From Mesodorylaimus sp. YZB2_4 (taxonomy: Eukaryota; Nematoda; Enoplea; Dorylaimida; Dorylaimidae): a stretch of 64,000 nt of DNA. The notes under the pieces were generated by a model, which saw nothing but the letters and a program-made list of their open reading frames with translations, had not been told where the DNA came from and made no database searches. Each line of letters starts with the position of its first letter. The first letter of the stretch is position 1. The position numbers were made by a program, and so were the translations under genes. Shown here piece by piece: positions 44,325-55,130 of the stretch. The stretch spans positions 62,001 to 126,000 of the forward strand of contig JASANH010001213.1 in assembly GCA_030248295.1 (NCBI GenBank), read 5' to 3'.

Positions 44325-45608
44325 GACAGAGGAGCACAGTGCCGCACTGCATACGATTGGAAGGGATAGAAAAAATTTCCAGAGGCATCGTTCCTAATTT
44401 GTTCATGTTTGAATCCATGTCTGCAATTTTCAGTTTATTTTTCAAACAGGTGCTCTATTTTGAACACTCGACAAACTTTACACGCATATGAAGCATTCCT
44501 CTTGCCAACTCACGATCAGTAAAATTTTTCAAAACTGCATCACGTTTGAAAGCGAGACGCAAAACCTGCCAATGTGGTTTTAAAAATGGTATACCTGCCT
44601 ATACTGTCAATAGTCACAATGGGTAGGCGCATATGTAGCTTTCGGGCGGACAAGAATGCTTCATCAGCCAACTCCCAGTTTTCAGCCACGAGCGTCGCAA
44701 GCACTCATAACATCTTAAAATTATTCTCCCGATTGTTTTCTGCGAAAATGAACGGCGTAAGGCAACAGGTCAATTAGAATATATCTATGCCATCCTCCAA
44801 TACATAGACTGGCGTGGGAGTGGATGAGACTGACCGACGTCGGTGGGTGGGACAAAGTCTCCGACTGGATCAGGTAAAGTCTTGAAACTACACCTGCCCG
44901 GCTGAAACATCAAGTGGAGTGCTTGCGGTCTGGCAGTCAGGTGAGATCGATAATGCCCTCCCACCCGCCATGGCGCACGACTGACGAGGGTCACATTTAT
45001 GTATATGTCCTATGTGCAGTGACAAAGAAGATCATTGCGGCGTACCTATTTCAACTTTTTTGTAGACGTGAAAAGGTCTGACGAAAAGGACGAGAAGCTG
45101 GGCTTGTCCCAAGTTTAATCCCGCGATGGAGGTTGGTTTATCGAATAAAGACCATCGCTAATATTGCACAGCATTTCGAGCACCTCACCCGATACCGTCG
45201 AGATGTCTTGTGTAGAGCCCAGCTGTCACTGTCAAACTTGGCACTTATTCGCATCAAAAATGTAATCAAGTCCTTCTTACTGACCACTGGAACTACAGTA
45301 TGGGCATTGTCGTGGGGGGGGGGGGGGCGGGTGGGGAGCTAGTAGCGATTTCAATTTATGTTGTCGTCTTATGACCACGCTCTAAACTCTACGAATTCCG
45401 CCATACTTACATGTGTCTTCTGCCTCGACGCCCCGCAAATCCATCCAAGAAATTTTCATCCTCACCCCTCGTATGCACTGTAAGTACGTGTAGTTTACGT
45501 GGCTCCAGATGGACCTAGCATGAAACCACTGTTCTCCCAACCTTCCTCTTGTAACAATGATACACTGTAGGTACATACTGCAGCAACAATGAAAAGACAT
45601 TCAATGAG
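44325..45608. other. Intergenic
   Basis: Holds a diverged arm of the 26.2-kb hairpin family near 44930-44995 and a 14-bp G tract (45314-45327). No gene. Confidence 0.45.
45314..45327 (+). repeat. 14-bp G homopolymer
   Basis: Uninterrupted G14 followed by CGGGTGGGG, a possible G-quadruplex region. Confidence 0.9.
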
Positions 45609-46248
45609 CTATGCAGCGGAGTAGCTCCTCACCGTTGCCATACCAGCAGCTGCATCTTCCGCACGCGCTTTAGCTTTAAAGTAACGATAGCACCGCACAA
45701 TTCCGTACAGAAAGTAAATCTCAAAACCTAGTACGACGAACATCGAAATTGCAGTTGCTGTTTCTGCGCGATTATTCTTGTCGAATTTATGAGCTTGGGC
45801 GGCCAGTGAGAGCAGTACTACTGCTCCAATGGTCAGTCCAATTAGTGCCAAAATCTAAACAGAAATGGCTGAAATTTCGGGGCATACAAGACAAAAGCAG
45901 GCACAGCGATTTTACCTGTACAACAATATGAGGCACGAGAAGTAAGTGCAGTTCTTTCACGACCCCATAAATTAACAGAAGCACTATAATCATTCCGATG
46001 ATAAAAGTCACGATTCCACAAATAAATGCACCGCGACCTAAACTCTCTGATCCAACATCCCGAAAGCGGCCGGTGGCATAAGCGGTGCTTGTTCCGATAA
46101 GGTCACCTACCAAGGCAATTAGCTCCAGGGCAGCAATTATCAAGGCCCACGTTCGCACATGGCAGCAACAATGACGATACGAAGAACTATTGTGATCGAA
46201 ATGCGGGACTGGTGCCAAGGGAGTTCGCTTAGTCGGCGGATACGGCAT
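45609..46248 (-). CDS. Four-TM cluster family member 5 (two exons)
   Basis: Exon 1 is 46248-45916 (111 codons, MPYPPTKRTPLAPV... to VPHIVVQ), donor GTAAAA. Exon 2 is 45854-45609 (starts ILALIGLT) and ends VRSYSAA; 61-bp intron; 192 aa. TM1 opens CCCHVRTWALIIAALELIAL, and the tail RCYRYFKAKARAED is close to member 1. The frame is open upstream of the chosen ATG, but that sequence aligns at DNA level with the leader of member 1 and looks like 5' UTR. Confidence 0.85.
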
Positions 46249-46939
46249 TCGCGACAATTGGCAGTGAGAGTCCGTTTCGCCAGAAATTGGTACTTGGGAA
46301 AAGAAGGAAACTTGTTTTTCTTTTCGAAAGGGAAGAGAAGTTTGTAAAATAGAGCACGCCAGGAAAGAGACGGCGAGAAAGTGCACTCCACTGGTTTAGT
46401 CTACACAAAGGGCCATAGTTTGAATTATAGTCGGCATAAGATATGTCAGAATATTGGGGTGGGGCCCTGGTTGAAAGTCATCAATGGCGATCCCCCGAGT
46501 GCAGATACTGTACCCGGCGACTAGATGTGGTAAAGCATGAACATGATCAGTGCTCACAGGATCATATTTGCACAGTAAGATTAGGCTCGGACATCATCTA
46601 GGCTATGCGCACTAGAGATGATACTTGGTGTTTGGCATCTGCCCTTCACTAGCGAGTGTTTGACTAGGAGGTCTATCTCGTGCTATTTGGCTCTTTATCT
46701 TCAAGCTTCTTCGCCCACTTACTCTCGATAACACGGCTAAATAAGGGAATGATATTCAGCCCGTTCAATCTTTTGGCTTCCTGCTGTGAACTCTTGAAAC
46801 GTTTCTTTATGTACAAGGAAAGAAATGACTAACTCGAAAGAATTGAAGTGTGAACTACGTGCAGATCGATATCAACTCAGTGCACACCTTCACCAAGTCA
46901 AAGGTACGATATTCATGCCACCTTCCCCAATGGAGCCGT
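46249..46939. other. Intergenic between members 5 and 6
   Basis: Contains a strongly degenerate SINE-A tail (GATGTGGTAAAGCATGAACATG near 46525) and head-like sequence at 46610-46680. No gene. Confidence 0.4.
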
Positions 46940-47640
46940 CTATGGAACATGCTTTCCACCTTTCTCGATGGACGAATATCCAGCAGCCATTGGAACATAT
47001 GCTGCAGCTTCGTAAGCCAGCGCCTTTTCCTTCAAATAGCGATATGCGCGAAGTATGACGTAGAAGAAAAACACTTGGACAACCGCAGCGATCAACATGG
47101 AAATACCGATCCCAACCAGGGCACCCGTCGTTGCGGCCGTTGTCACAATTTCACGGCCATTCTTGTCCTTTAAGCGTCTTCCATTTCCATTGATACCGGC
47201 TAGTACAAAGTAGGAGATAGCAGCGATGATCAACAGAATGATGCCGATTATCTGCAATAGCCAGGGTGAAATATTCAATTGTTTAGGTTTAGGATACTGC
47301 TTACTTGAAATACGAGGTGAGGAATGATCAAAACTGGCTTTTCCTTGACGACTCCGTACAACATCAAAATAATGACGATTACACCAATCACAAAGCCGAT
47401 AATGCTTCCGATCAAGCCACTCAGAGTTGTGTCAGCGTAGGTGATGCCCAAGGTCAGTTTCCGTCCAGAAGAATAGTCTCCAATGCCACTGCCTAAATTG
47501 AAGAGCATGCCAATAAGCTCCACGGCGCCGATGACCAGGGCCCATGTGCGGACATGGCAGCAACATAGGCGAAATCGGGAGCTGTTGTCATCAAAATGTT
47601 GGGCAGAAAGTGGAGTTCCTTGATGCGCCTCGTACGACAT
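46940..47640 (-). CDS. Four-TM cluster family member 6 (two exons)
   Basis: Exon 1 is 47640-47305 (112 codons, MSYEAHQGTPLSAQ... to IPHLVFQ), donor GTAAGC. Exon 2 is 47251-46940 (starts IIGIILL) and ends YSSIEKGGKHVP; 53-bp intron; 215 aa. TM1 opens CCCHVRTWALVIGAVELIGML. Exon 2 encodes a lysine/glycine-rich luminal loop (NGNGRRLKDKNGRE) longer than in the paralogues, and RAYRYLKEKALAYEAA. An acceptor-like TCTCTTCAG just 5' of the ATG (47668) suggests a 5' UTR intron. Confidence 0.85.
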
Positions 47641-48516
47641 TTCAATTTTTTAGCCGCCCAGCACACCTGAAGAGAAATTTAGTCGCAAGTTAACAGGACC
47701 AAACGGAGCAGTCAAAAACATGGAGCTGTCTGTATGAGCAGTTGGCAAAGACCAAACTTGTTTTGAAATAAACTGGGCTAGAGTAGAATTTTAGTGGCGC
47801 TGGCATAGAATGCCCTGATGGAAATTTTTCCATTGGAATGCTCTATCTGGGCTGGCGAGCAAAGCCCGCGCAGAGCGAAGACACTATAATGTCTGGCGTG
47901 AGTTAATACAGTACCATATAACTCGGACTGACTATCCCGATGGCGCAATGAAACGACTAACTCGAGAGCGCAATCCATAAGGCAGTCTTCTTTTGGACAT
48001 AACGCGTATTGTGGCCTGGAAAACAGTTGACTGAGCATGTTGACACCGATTTGTAGGTGTCCGTGTGTATCTTGTTGAGACTCGAATTCACACAGTTAAA
48101 TATTTCATTCAGGGTGGGCTTGCAAACACACACAAAAGTCGCGCATTGAGCACTGACCCTATGTAATCATTCATCGATCAACATATTACTCAATATATTA
48201 TATAGGTAGGCTGCAGCCGCAGCCTATATGCATAATAGGGTACATCGAGAGGATGAACTGCGAACAGCGCAGACGTACACGTCTTTATGACAACAGTGCT
48301 GCAAGACCGCGAGCTTGATCCAAAATATCTTTAAAGAGTTTGAAGTTCATTCGATTCTTTCAGTCTTTTGTCGTGAAACCGCGCGTGCTAAAATGACCAA
48401 GTCGTCCCTGCTTGCGAATGCGCGTCCTACACTGCGAGCGAGCACAGAAAAGTGTGTAACATCAAAGTACCATGGCCAAGATAGGAAACGCTTTCTCACC
48501 ATGCCTGCTGTCGAAG
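47641..48516. other. Intergenic
   Basis: A small SINE-B body fragment (GGCATAGAATGCCCTGATGG, 47800-47820) is the only recognisable item. Confidence 0.45.
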
Positions 48517-48557
48517 ATGTCCCAGTGCCCACTACAGGAGGGTGGGCACTGGGACAT
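48517..48557. repeat. Perfect 16-bp stem-loop
   Basis: ATGTCCCAGTGCCCAC (48517-48532) is exactly complementary to 48542-48557, with a 9-nt loop TACAGGAGG. It could be a short foldback or a structured RNA hairpin; no gene overlaps it. Confidence 0.85.
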
Positions 48558-48599
48558 ATTTGATAAGCAGTAACGGTAAATATGACAGGTGGTAAGTAC

Positions 48600-48690
48600 G
48601 AGCTTTTTGTGGGTTGTGCCCCGTGCCACTCCAGTACCCCATGGGACGGTAAGTACGAGTGTGATGACTACCTCTCACAGCATGAACGAT
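48600..48690 (-). mobile_element. SINE-B 3' fragment
   Basis: TTTTTGTGGGTTGTGCCCCG and CCATGGGACGG followed by CTACCTCTCACAGC match the reverse of the SINE-B 3' end. Confidence 0.5.
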
Positions 48691-49040
48691 GCAACCCATG
48701 ATAACACTGACAAATTTTCGCACTTGTGTTATTAATCATTTATCATGTGATCGATGCAGGTTTGCTTTCCACAGTTTACCTATGCGAGAAGTTGCTTTCC
48801 ACAATGGATCACAAGCGTATTTCCGACCAATAATTAAATGCAGTAGTTACCAAACTTTTCAGGAATCTGGGCGCAAAATAGTCTGTACTGACCAACTTTA
48901 TGCCATTATCAAACATCCCAACAGATCATTGAGGGAGCTCCCGCTGCCTATAGCTTTTGCCTCAGCGATCATGGGGCCGCCTGGCAGTGAGATAAAACTG
49001 AAGTCAGCAGGATTGTTTGAGAGATGAACATAGAGGCTTT

Positions 49041-49448
49041 TCAACTGAAGGTTCGCATGCAGCAGCATCTTTGTGCGTCTTCATCGCGGAGACCCCAATG
49101 ATGGTATCTTTGACCAAAACATTTACCGTCTGACAGCTGGAGATAGGTTGAAAAGCCCTGCCCCAAGTGTTCGAGACTTATCATAGGCTTCAGATGCTCG
49201 ACTTGTAACACTTTGACGGTGCCGAGGAAGACCCAAGGCTTTCCTGCATCCTGTATGAGCTCATGGCTTCCCCATAATTTTTATGATCGAAATTAAACCT
49301 GAAGGGCAGTGCTCAGAGCAAGCTCAAATGTGTCGATGATCATAGACGCATAACAGTCGCAAAGTCGATTATCGCTGGTTAGAACTTTGTCATGAAGTTG
49401 AAGTTTCAGCAATGAGTGACATATGAACTTGAACTGCAATGCACGCCA
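49041..49448 (-). pseudogene. Degenerate coding relic, unknown protein
   Basis: One minus frame reads as protein from an acceptor-like GGTCGTAG at 49449: SLLKLQLHDKVLTSDNRLCD and MIIDTFELALSTALQ. It then meets two stops within 18 nt (49295 and 49283), and continues in the same frame as HELIQDAGKPWVFLGTVKVL, QVEHLKPMISLEHLGQGF and a Cys-rich end to TGA 49041. An intron that removes both stops and keeps frame was not found (the only AG is 32 nt on, out of phase). A decayed gene or transposon ORF is likely; the family is unknown. Confidence 0.35.
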
Positions 49449-49504
49449 CTACGACCACAAAATCTAAAAGCCACTCTTATTGGAGCCAGCCACTATTTCG
49501 TGCA

Positions 49505-50398
49505 TTATGAGTAACTACGTTTAGCAAATGCTCGGATGCACCTCTCATCACTGCTGGACACGTAGACGTACGCCCCGTGAGCTTCGATACTCGTCCACTG
49601 ACCACTTTTCGTCATTCCTACCACGTCGCCCGCTTTATTGTACTGCGGCGGAGACAACGTTTGAATCGCCCCGCTTCGATAGTCATAAGCATATATAAGA
49701 CCAGTGTCCTGATCAACCACTGCCGACCACGCCTCCGCGATGTCCTGCGGCGTGTATTCCAACCGTCTTTGATTCACGAGCTCACTTTTCTTTCTATCAA
49801 TAGTCCAACATTGGACGGACCAGTCGTCTTTTTCAGTCCATCTTACTACGATCAATTCTAATTTATTAGCCTGAGCGTCTTTAATTGGAAGAAAGGACGG
49901 ATGTTCTAAATCTCCCTCGCCTGTCCACACTGTTTTCCACTTTTTCTCCTTTTGTTTGTAACACCATAAGGCAGCGGTGCCATTGTCACCGGAAGCAAGC
50001 CACACATCGCCATCTAATGGATCGCATGACACCCAACGAACATAACCATACTTGACTTTTGGATCCTGGGGTACGAGAACGGTTTGCACCAACTGGTACT
50101 CATCGTTATAGAATTGTATTTCGCCCGGGGTATCATCGCCTTGGGATATGGCTTTGGTAACCGAGACCACGAGTTGTTTCTGGACGCTGTTATAACATAT
50201 CGAACCAGCGTCGGCGCACTGTCGCAAATGTTTTAGCAGTTTTTGTCCTTGCGTCGAAAATATTAGGACTCCGTTCGAATCATCCGCTACAGCAATTGCA
50301 TTTTTCGTTGGCCAGAAAGTAAGATCTTGAGGATTCTGTAAATCATTTTGACCAAATTCGACAGCGGCCATTAACTTGTGATACATTTCCTGATCCAT
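49505..50398 (-). CDS. NHL/six-bladed beta-propeller protein
   Basis: 297 aa from MDQEMYHKLMAAVEFGQND. The frame is open for a further 49 residues upstream (to 50545), but these are low-complexity and an acceptor-like TTTCCTAG precedes the chosen ATG. Repeated blade motifs are visible: NPQDLTFWPTKNAIAVADDS with NGVLIFSTQG, then VVDQDTGLIYAYDYRSGAIQ, and GAYVYVSSSDERCIRAFAKR. These are NHL/SMP-30-like strands ending in a surface or hydrolase-type propeller. There is no signal peptide or TM, so a cytosolic protein is likely. The partner or substrate cannot be inferred. Single exon. Confidence 0.7.
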   Translation of the reverse strand: MDQEMYHKLMAAVEFGQNDLQNPQDLTFWPTKNAIAVADDSNGVLIFSTQGQKLLKHLRQCADAGSICYNSVQKQLVVSVTKAISQGDDTPGEIQFYNDEYQLVQTVLVPQDPKVKYGYVRWVSCDPLDGDVWLASGDNGTAALWCYKQKEKKWKTVWTGEGDLEHPSFLPIKDAQANKLELIVVRWTEKDDWSVQCWTIDRKKSELVNQRRLEYTPQDIAEAWSAVVDQDTGLIYAYDYRSGAIQTLSPPQYNKAGDVVGMTKSGQWTSIEAHGAYVYVSSSDERCIRAFAKRSYS

Positions 50399-52397
50399 GA
50401 TTTTTAGCTCAATTACGCTAGGAAACAGAATGGAAGATCGAGGAGTGGTGCAGAGTAGTTTTAAAAGCTTTGAGTTTCTAGAGCAGGCAGCCGAAACCTC
50501 GACGTTTCTAGAACCAGATTCTAAGCAGTTGCTGGCGGACTTCAACTAACGTGCGCATAGCGCGCCGTGCCAAACGGATAGTAAACAAGAAGCCCACAAT
50601 CAGCAGGCATGTTTAGTGCAGTTGTGCCCAGATGCATCGATTTTGTTTTGGGAAGTAAAGCAAAGACTCAAAAATCTGACTCGTTGGATGCCCATCGACA
50701 TACCAAAAAGCAAATCTCAAAGACCAGGGCTTCCATCGAACACATCTTTTTTGAGAGTCATTCCTCGAGCGATGTTACAGAGGTCATAAAGCAAGAAAAA
50801 CGAACAAGGAGAAAATGCGAGCTGCCCAGGTGATGTGCGATAAGGTGACGCGAAGTATACTTCTTTAGTCATAAGGAGGATGCTAGTTTCATATTTACCG
50901 CGCATTGCTATTTGAACATGATTGCCTTCATTTGTATTTGGCACTAGTACACTTGTTGTGTCTAATCATGAATCATGCTATTTCTGCGTGTTCTAGGAAA
51001 CCTATATACTGTAAGCTCGTCTTTTCGTGTCTTAAGGGCGCTTTAGTCTGTTCGTGAATTTTGGTAAGCCAATAAAGAGATGCTTTCGATCGAGTAGGGT
51101 CCCCTTCGTAGGAACCCACCCAAGCTTTACACTTCCAATAGGCTTAGAAGGTCATAATTTAATTGAGGACTTGGGATAGCATCCTCGAAGAGCGTGATCC
51201 ATAATTCCGTGCATTGGGAAACACTTTTTCCTTCAACGGCAGAATTCAACAGGGGGAAGCCACATAGCAGCTAAATTTTTTTGTTGACTCACGGATTCAT
51301 TTTGGTTTAAAACTTGAAACAAGCTTCAACGAGCGCCACAAACCGTTGATTTTGAAAATTCCAAGAAACTGACTAGTGAGTCACATTCGCCTGTGGCGCG
51401 ATTTCTATCCTTGCGTCATACGCTCTCTTTCCCGTATCGCAAACAAGCTGTTTGGTTAGCTTCAGCAGGCATACAATCCAATGTAACGTTGCCTCAGTGC
51501 TTATTAGTCTCGCTTCGCTCGTTTGTATATACAGTGTAAGACATCGGCTAGTCTATAGCAGAATACAAGTTTAGACCAGGGAATAAAGCTGACCAAGTGA
51601 GCACTGATTTGAATTTAATCTAATTTAATTAAAATTGCTGTCAGGCTTCAATAAGAGAGCAGTCCGAGAACATATGCTGATACTACAAAAATACCGCATA
51701 TGGTTGCGGTGGCGCAGGCTCGACGTTCAGTTTGACGTACTCTAGCTTCTGGCCTCCATCCGCTTCGATAAAAGGCATTCAGTTTTGTAAAGTCATGACC
51801 CCACCTGCTGATCGGGCTCCATCCCAGTACGGTATGGGTGCTACGAGTGGAGGAGGAGGGTCAAACAAGTAGATTTGTAACGCCCACACGATGTACAGTG
51901 GGATGTGACTTGTCCAGATGCTTCAAATCCAAGCTCTGCGAAGCTTGCCTCACGCTCCTGGTTTGTTTGTAAAATTTGGTTGGTTGGTTGGTTGGTTCGT
52001 AAGATTGAGCCCTCGAAATTTTGTGTGATACTTGCTAGGGAGACAGCAGGTAGTGAATCCTCATCGTGCAGTCGTTTCCGAAATGTGGCCACTACACCCA
52101 CAATCTCGCATCTTTAGTTTCACAAAATGAACTACCACTGTCAAAAAACGTGCCAGTAATGGCATTATGGCTAACAAGAATGACAAGCGCCTGTTTCAAA
52201 AATTTCTGACTTGCACTTTTAGTTCTAGCGTCCTTCTTCCGAGATGATTCCTTCGAAACGTATCAACTAGACGTATGTAGGCCTCGGCTAACTGACGTTG
52301 AACAATGTAGGTGTCATCAAGAACTGACTAAAACTTCGTCTTACCTAGAGCTCGTCCCTAGTGCCATTCTGGCGTTAAAGTGGTCGGTGTTTTCATA
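50399..52397. other. Intergenic
   Basis: Contains the second copy of the 18.1-kb repeat (50872-50980) and a TTGG tetranucleotide run at 51977-51997. No supported gene. Confidence 0.5.
50872..50980 (+). repeat. Dispersed direct repeat, copy 2 of 2
   Basis: Matches 18121-18230 over about 110 bp with small indels. Same orientation. Confidence 0.65.
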
Positions 52398-53312
52398 ATG
52401 CCACTATGTGAAATTACGCATTCGAGGCCCAGTGTAGCTGTTGTTCCCAAACCCGAGTTTGATCCGGATCAGTCCCGTTATCATTGCTGTTGCGGGTGTT
52501 GCCATGTGACAACTGGCCTCCGATTGATTGGTGTGCTGGAACTGGCATTGTTGGCCTTCCAACTGGTGGCAATATCCGTGGTCTACGCCCAAATCAATGA
52601 TCGAGTGACGCATGGCAATTCTTCATTAGAATACTTAAGAAATGGAGATGTCATGATACAGTTTTATCGCATTTTCGAGCAGCAGCCCGAAGTATCGCTG
52701 GCCGCTGGCGTTTGTAGCGCCGCGGTTGGTCTGGTAGTCATTTTTCTGATGATAGCTGGTGTACGCAGGGACAAAGCTAAGTTGATTATACCGCATTTAC
52801 TGTGTCAGATATTGGCAGTATTGGCTCTGATAGCCGCTGGCGGTGTGGTCATACACGGGGCAGTCACTGTGCCAGACAGGATCGGAACTGTGGACAAGAA
52901 TACGCAGTGGACGGCGCTGGTGGTGCTACTCACATTTCTAGCCGTGTATATTATTGCCGTTTGCATCGAAGTTTATTTTACTTTCGTGGTTTGGAGGGGT
53001 TACAAATATATTCAAGCCAAAGTCGAATACGAATCTGCTCTTGCAGCCTACCAATTTTATTACAGACATCCTCAGCGACACGCGTCCATGGCACCTTCCG
53101 CTTTACTTGCAAGTGGCATTGCGCCTGGAGGATCACCCAGAGCTAGCACACTGCACCTGTACCCGCCACCTGTGAGTGCGTCGCCGCGAGGAAGCACGCT
53201 GCAACTGTATCCGCCGCCTGCAAATGCATCGCCCAGGGGTAGCATAATGCTACTACCCCCATCTCCGGCTATGCCCAGAGGAAGCTTCGCCATGGTGCAA
53301 TATGCTTCGTAA
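52398..53312 (+). CDS. Four-TM family member 7, intronless, with repeat-rich tail
   Basis: A 304-aa single-exon ORF from ATG 52398. The core matches the cluster family: CCCGCCHVTTGLRLIGVLEL opening TM1, TM3 with VVIFLMIAGVRRDKAKL, IPHLLCQ directly fused to ILAVLALIAAGG (where the paralogues have their intron), TM4 and VWRGYKYIQAKVEYESA. A unique 90-residue C-terminus follows, with about four repeats of SPRGSTLQLYPPP type. It is on the opposite strand to the tandem cluster and head-to-head with nothing nearby. Intron loss by retroposition is one explanation. No poly-A tract is obvious. Confidence 0.85.
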   Translation: MPLCEITHSRPSVAVVPKPEFDPDQSRYHCCCGCCHVTTGLRLIGVLELALLAFQLVAISVVYAQINDRVTHGNSSLEYLRNGDVMIQFYRIFEQQPEVSLAAGVCSAAVGLVVIFLMIAGVRRDKAKLIIPHLLCQILAVLALIAAGGVVIHGAVTVPDRIGTVDKNTQWTALVVLLTFLAVYIIAVCIEVYFTFVVWRGYKYIQAKVEYESALAAYQFYYRHPQRHASMAPSALLASGIAPGGSPRASTLHLYPPPVSASPRGSTLQLYPPPANASPRGSIMLLPPSPAMPRGSFAMVQYAS

Positions 53313-53687
53313 GTGGATGGGTAACTTGTCTTCAAAGAAGGAGTTCATGATGCATTGTGACGCGTAGCGGATGTCTGAGGCGGTGGTGTAACAGTCGCTG
53401 CCTCAGGAGAGCGCTTTTTGTTTTGATACTGGCTGGTAGATAAAATTCGATTTTTTGCTTTAAACAACACAACTCGACGTTTGCTCTATTTATTCAGTCA
53501 GAGGCAGGCATAATCGATATCGAAGGCCGTTAGTTGATTGCAGTCGCACAGGTTGCTCTCAAAAACCTGCAGCGTCACTTGCACCCAGACTAGCACATTG
53601 TTTATGCCACAGTACAGACAGCCGTAACCACACGATAACGAGACATACATAGTAAATCAGCATCTGTAATTAGATCCAGTTGGTAAC
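53313..53687. other. Intergenic between convergent members 7 and 8
   Basis: Shared 3' region of two convergent genes; nothing else seen. Confidence 0.5.
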
Positions 53688-54359
53688 TCAATGGGCATTT
53701 GTACTTCGTTCAGTCATCCCAGTCCTTCTGAAATTGGCCAACTGAGCCATTGCTTTGACGTCTTTCAAGAAATGATAGCACCTGTAAATGACCACGAGAA
53801 AGTATAGATTAATGAACCAGATAATAATCATCAGGATGACCAAGCAAATGTCCAATATCAATGCCTCTTTCAATATGGGGTCCTCGTGATGCATGTCCAA
53901 GTCAGCCACAGAGTCGGCTAGAGCTCGAGTGGATTCTTCGATTCCAACAGACGCGGCCCGAATCGAAAATAAAACTACGGCGCCAGCCAAGGCAAAGACA
54001 GCCGCGGTTTGCGAACCTAAGTGGACAAATAGTAATCGTGGCCTCGTGGCTATCAGTCCCCAAAACATCAAGGCCACAGACACCCATCCGATGGCGCTCA
54101 CTCCGAAACTGATGAGGAGGAATGTGAGGGGATGGGTGGTCAGATATCGATAGATCCGATACTCATTGCATTGATTCGAGTATTGCGTATTGCCGTTGGT
54201 AAAGACACAATTAGCTGTAATTTTCGATTCGACATAAACGTAAATGCTTGACGCGAAATAGCAGACCAATGCGACGGATTCACTGACTCCGATGATCACA
54301 GCCGACAGTCGATATCGGCACAGAATACCGCAAAATGATAACTTTTCGTCCGGCGTCAT
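53688..54359 (-). CDS. Four-TM family member 8, intronless, divergent
   Basis: 223 aa, starting MTPDEKLSFCGILCRYRLSA. TM1 (AVIIGVSESVALVCYFASSI) keeps the IG..E spacing of the family, but the CCCH motif is reduced to CGILCRYR. A Cys-containing loop (NCVFTNGNTQYSNQCNEY) may be disulphide bonded. TM3 includes VALMFWGLIATRPRLL; the junction equivalent is HLGSQ-TAAVFAL with no intron; TM4 is ILMIIIWFINLYFLVVIYRC; the tail is YHFLKDVKAMAQL. It is the most diverged copy. It converges on member 7. Confidence 0.75.
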   Translation of the reverse strand: MTPDEKLSFCGILCRYRLSAVIIGVSESVALVCYFASSIYVYVESKITANCVFTNGNTQYSNQCNEYRIYRYLTTHPLTFLLISFGVSAIGWVSVALMFWGLIATRPRLLFVHLGSQTAAVFALAGAVVLFSIRAASVGIEESTRALADSVADLDMHHEDPILKEALILDICLVILMIIIWFINLYFLVVIYRCYHFLKDVKAMAQLANFRRTGMTERSTNAH

Positions 54360-55130
54360 CTTACAACCACCCTTCGCATTCTAGTAAAGAAAGACTGGTA
54401 CGAATGTGGTCCCCAATTCGGCACCCGTGCGAGCGCGTTGACTCTGATTGTGAGACAGACAATGCATGACACAAAGACGGAGTGGTATCCCCGTCACCCG
54501 ACGATAACTAAACATCTCCGCACAGGCCATGCACCAACTTCCCAATTCGCCCTAGTTGTCCTTTTGCGCTGGGACAATCGGACAATTTTTACTCATATGC
54601 ACTGGATGCCAGATCCGCTCCGGTTTAGGACAATTCCCTAATGCACTTGTGCAGGCCGCCTGCCAAAGTCGCCGCAGTACACACGCGTTGTTGGAATTAC
54701 CGAGTCCTGTCTGCAGTCCTTCAAATGTTGTTGTCGCTCGTTCGTCATGAGAAAGTTTTCAATCACGCAGGGTCGTTTTGATTTTGATTATTTTAAAAAC
54801 AGCGCCTCGCCGGTCGGCTTTGCGTCGTCACAATTTTGTCTGTGAGCTTATTATGACAGAGAAGAAGTAGAATGTGCCATATTCATCTTCTATGCTAATT
54901 TGTGGCACACGCATGCTGGTTTATTTCCTGTTTAGAGTAATTTCGTGTGCTCAGCACTGCACGGCTTCCATGAAACTGGGTGCCGGAGACGTCTTATTTG
55001 TCAGCTTCTCTCCTCCTTTTCAAGCAGCCAGAATTGCGTTGTCCTCCTCAGCAGACACAGTGGCGTTATTGCATCTTGAGCACCATAGTACCTGAGTATT
55101 CTAGTCTACCACGATAAGCTCCACAACTAA
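54360..55130. other. Intergenic
   Basis: No gene or repeat recognised; short ORFs only. Confidence 0.45.

Noticed and set aside
48689..49027. 112-aa plus-strand ORF
   Set aside because: No recognisable features; minus-strand fragments here look equally plausible, so neither was annotated.
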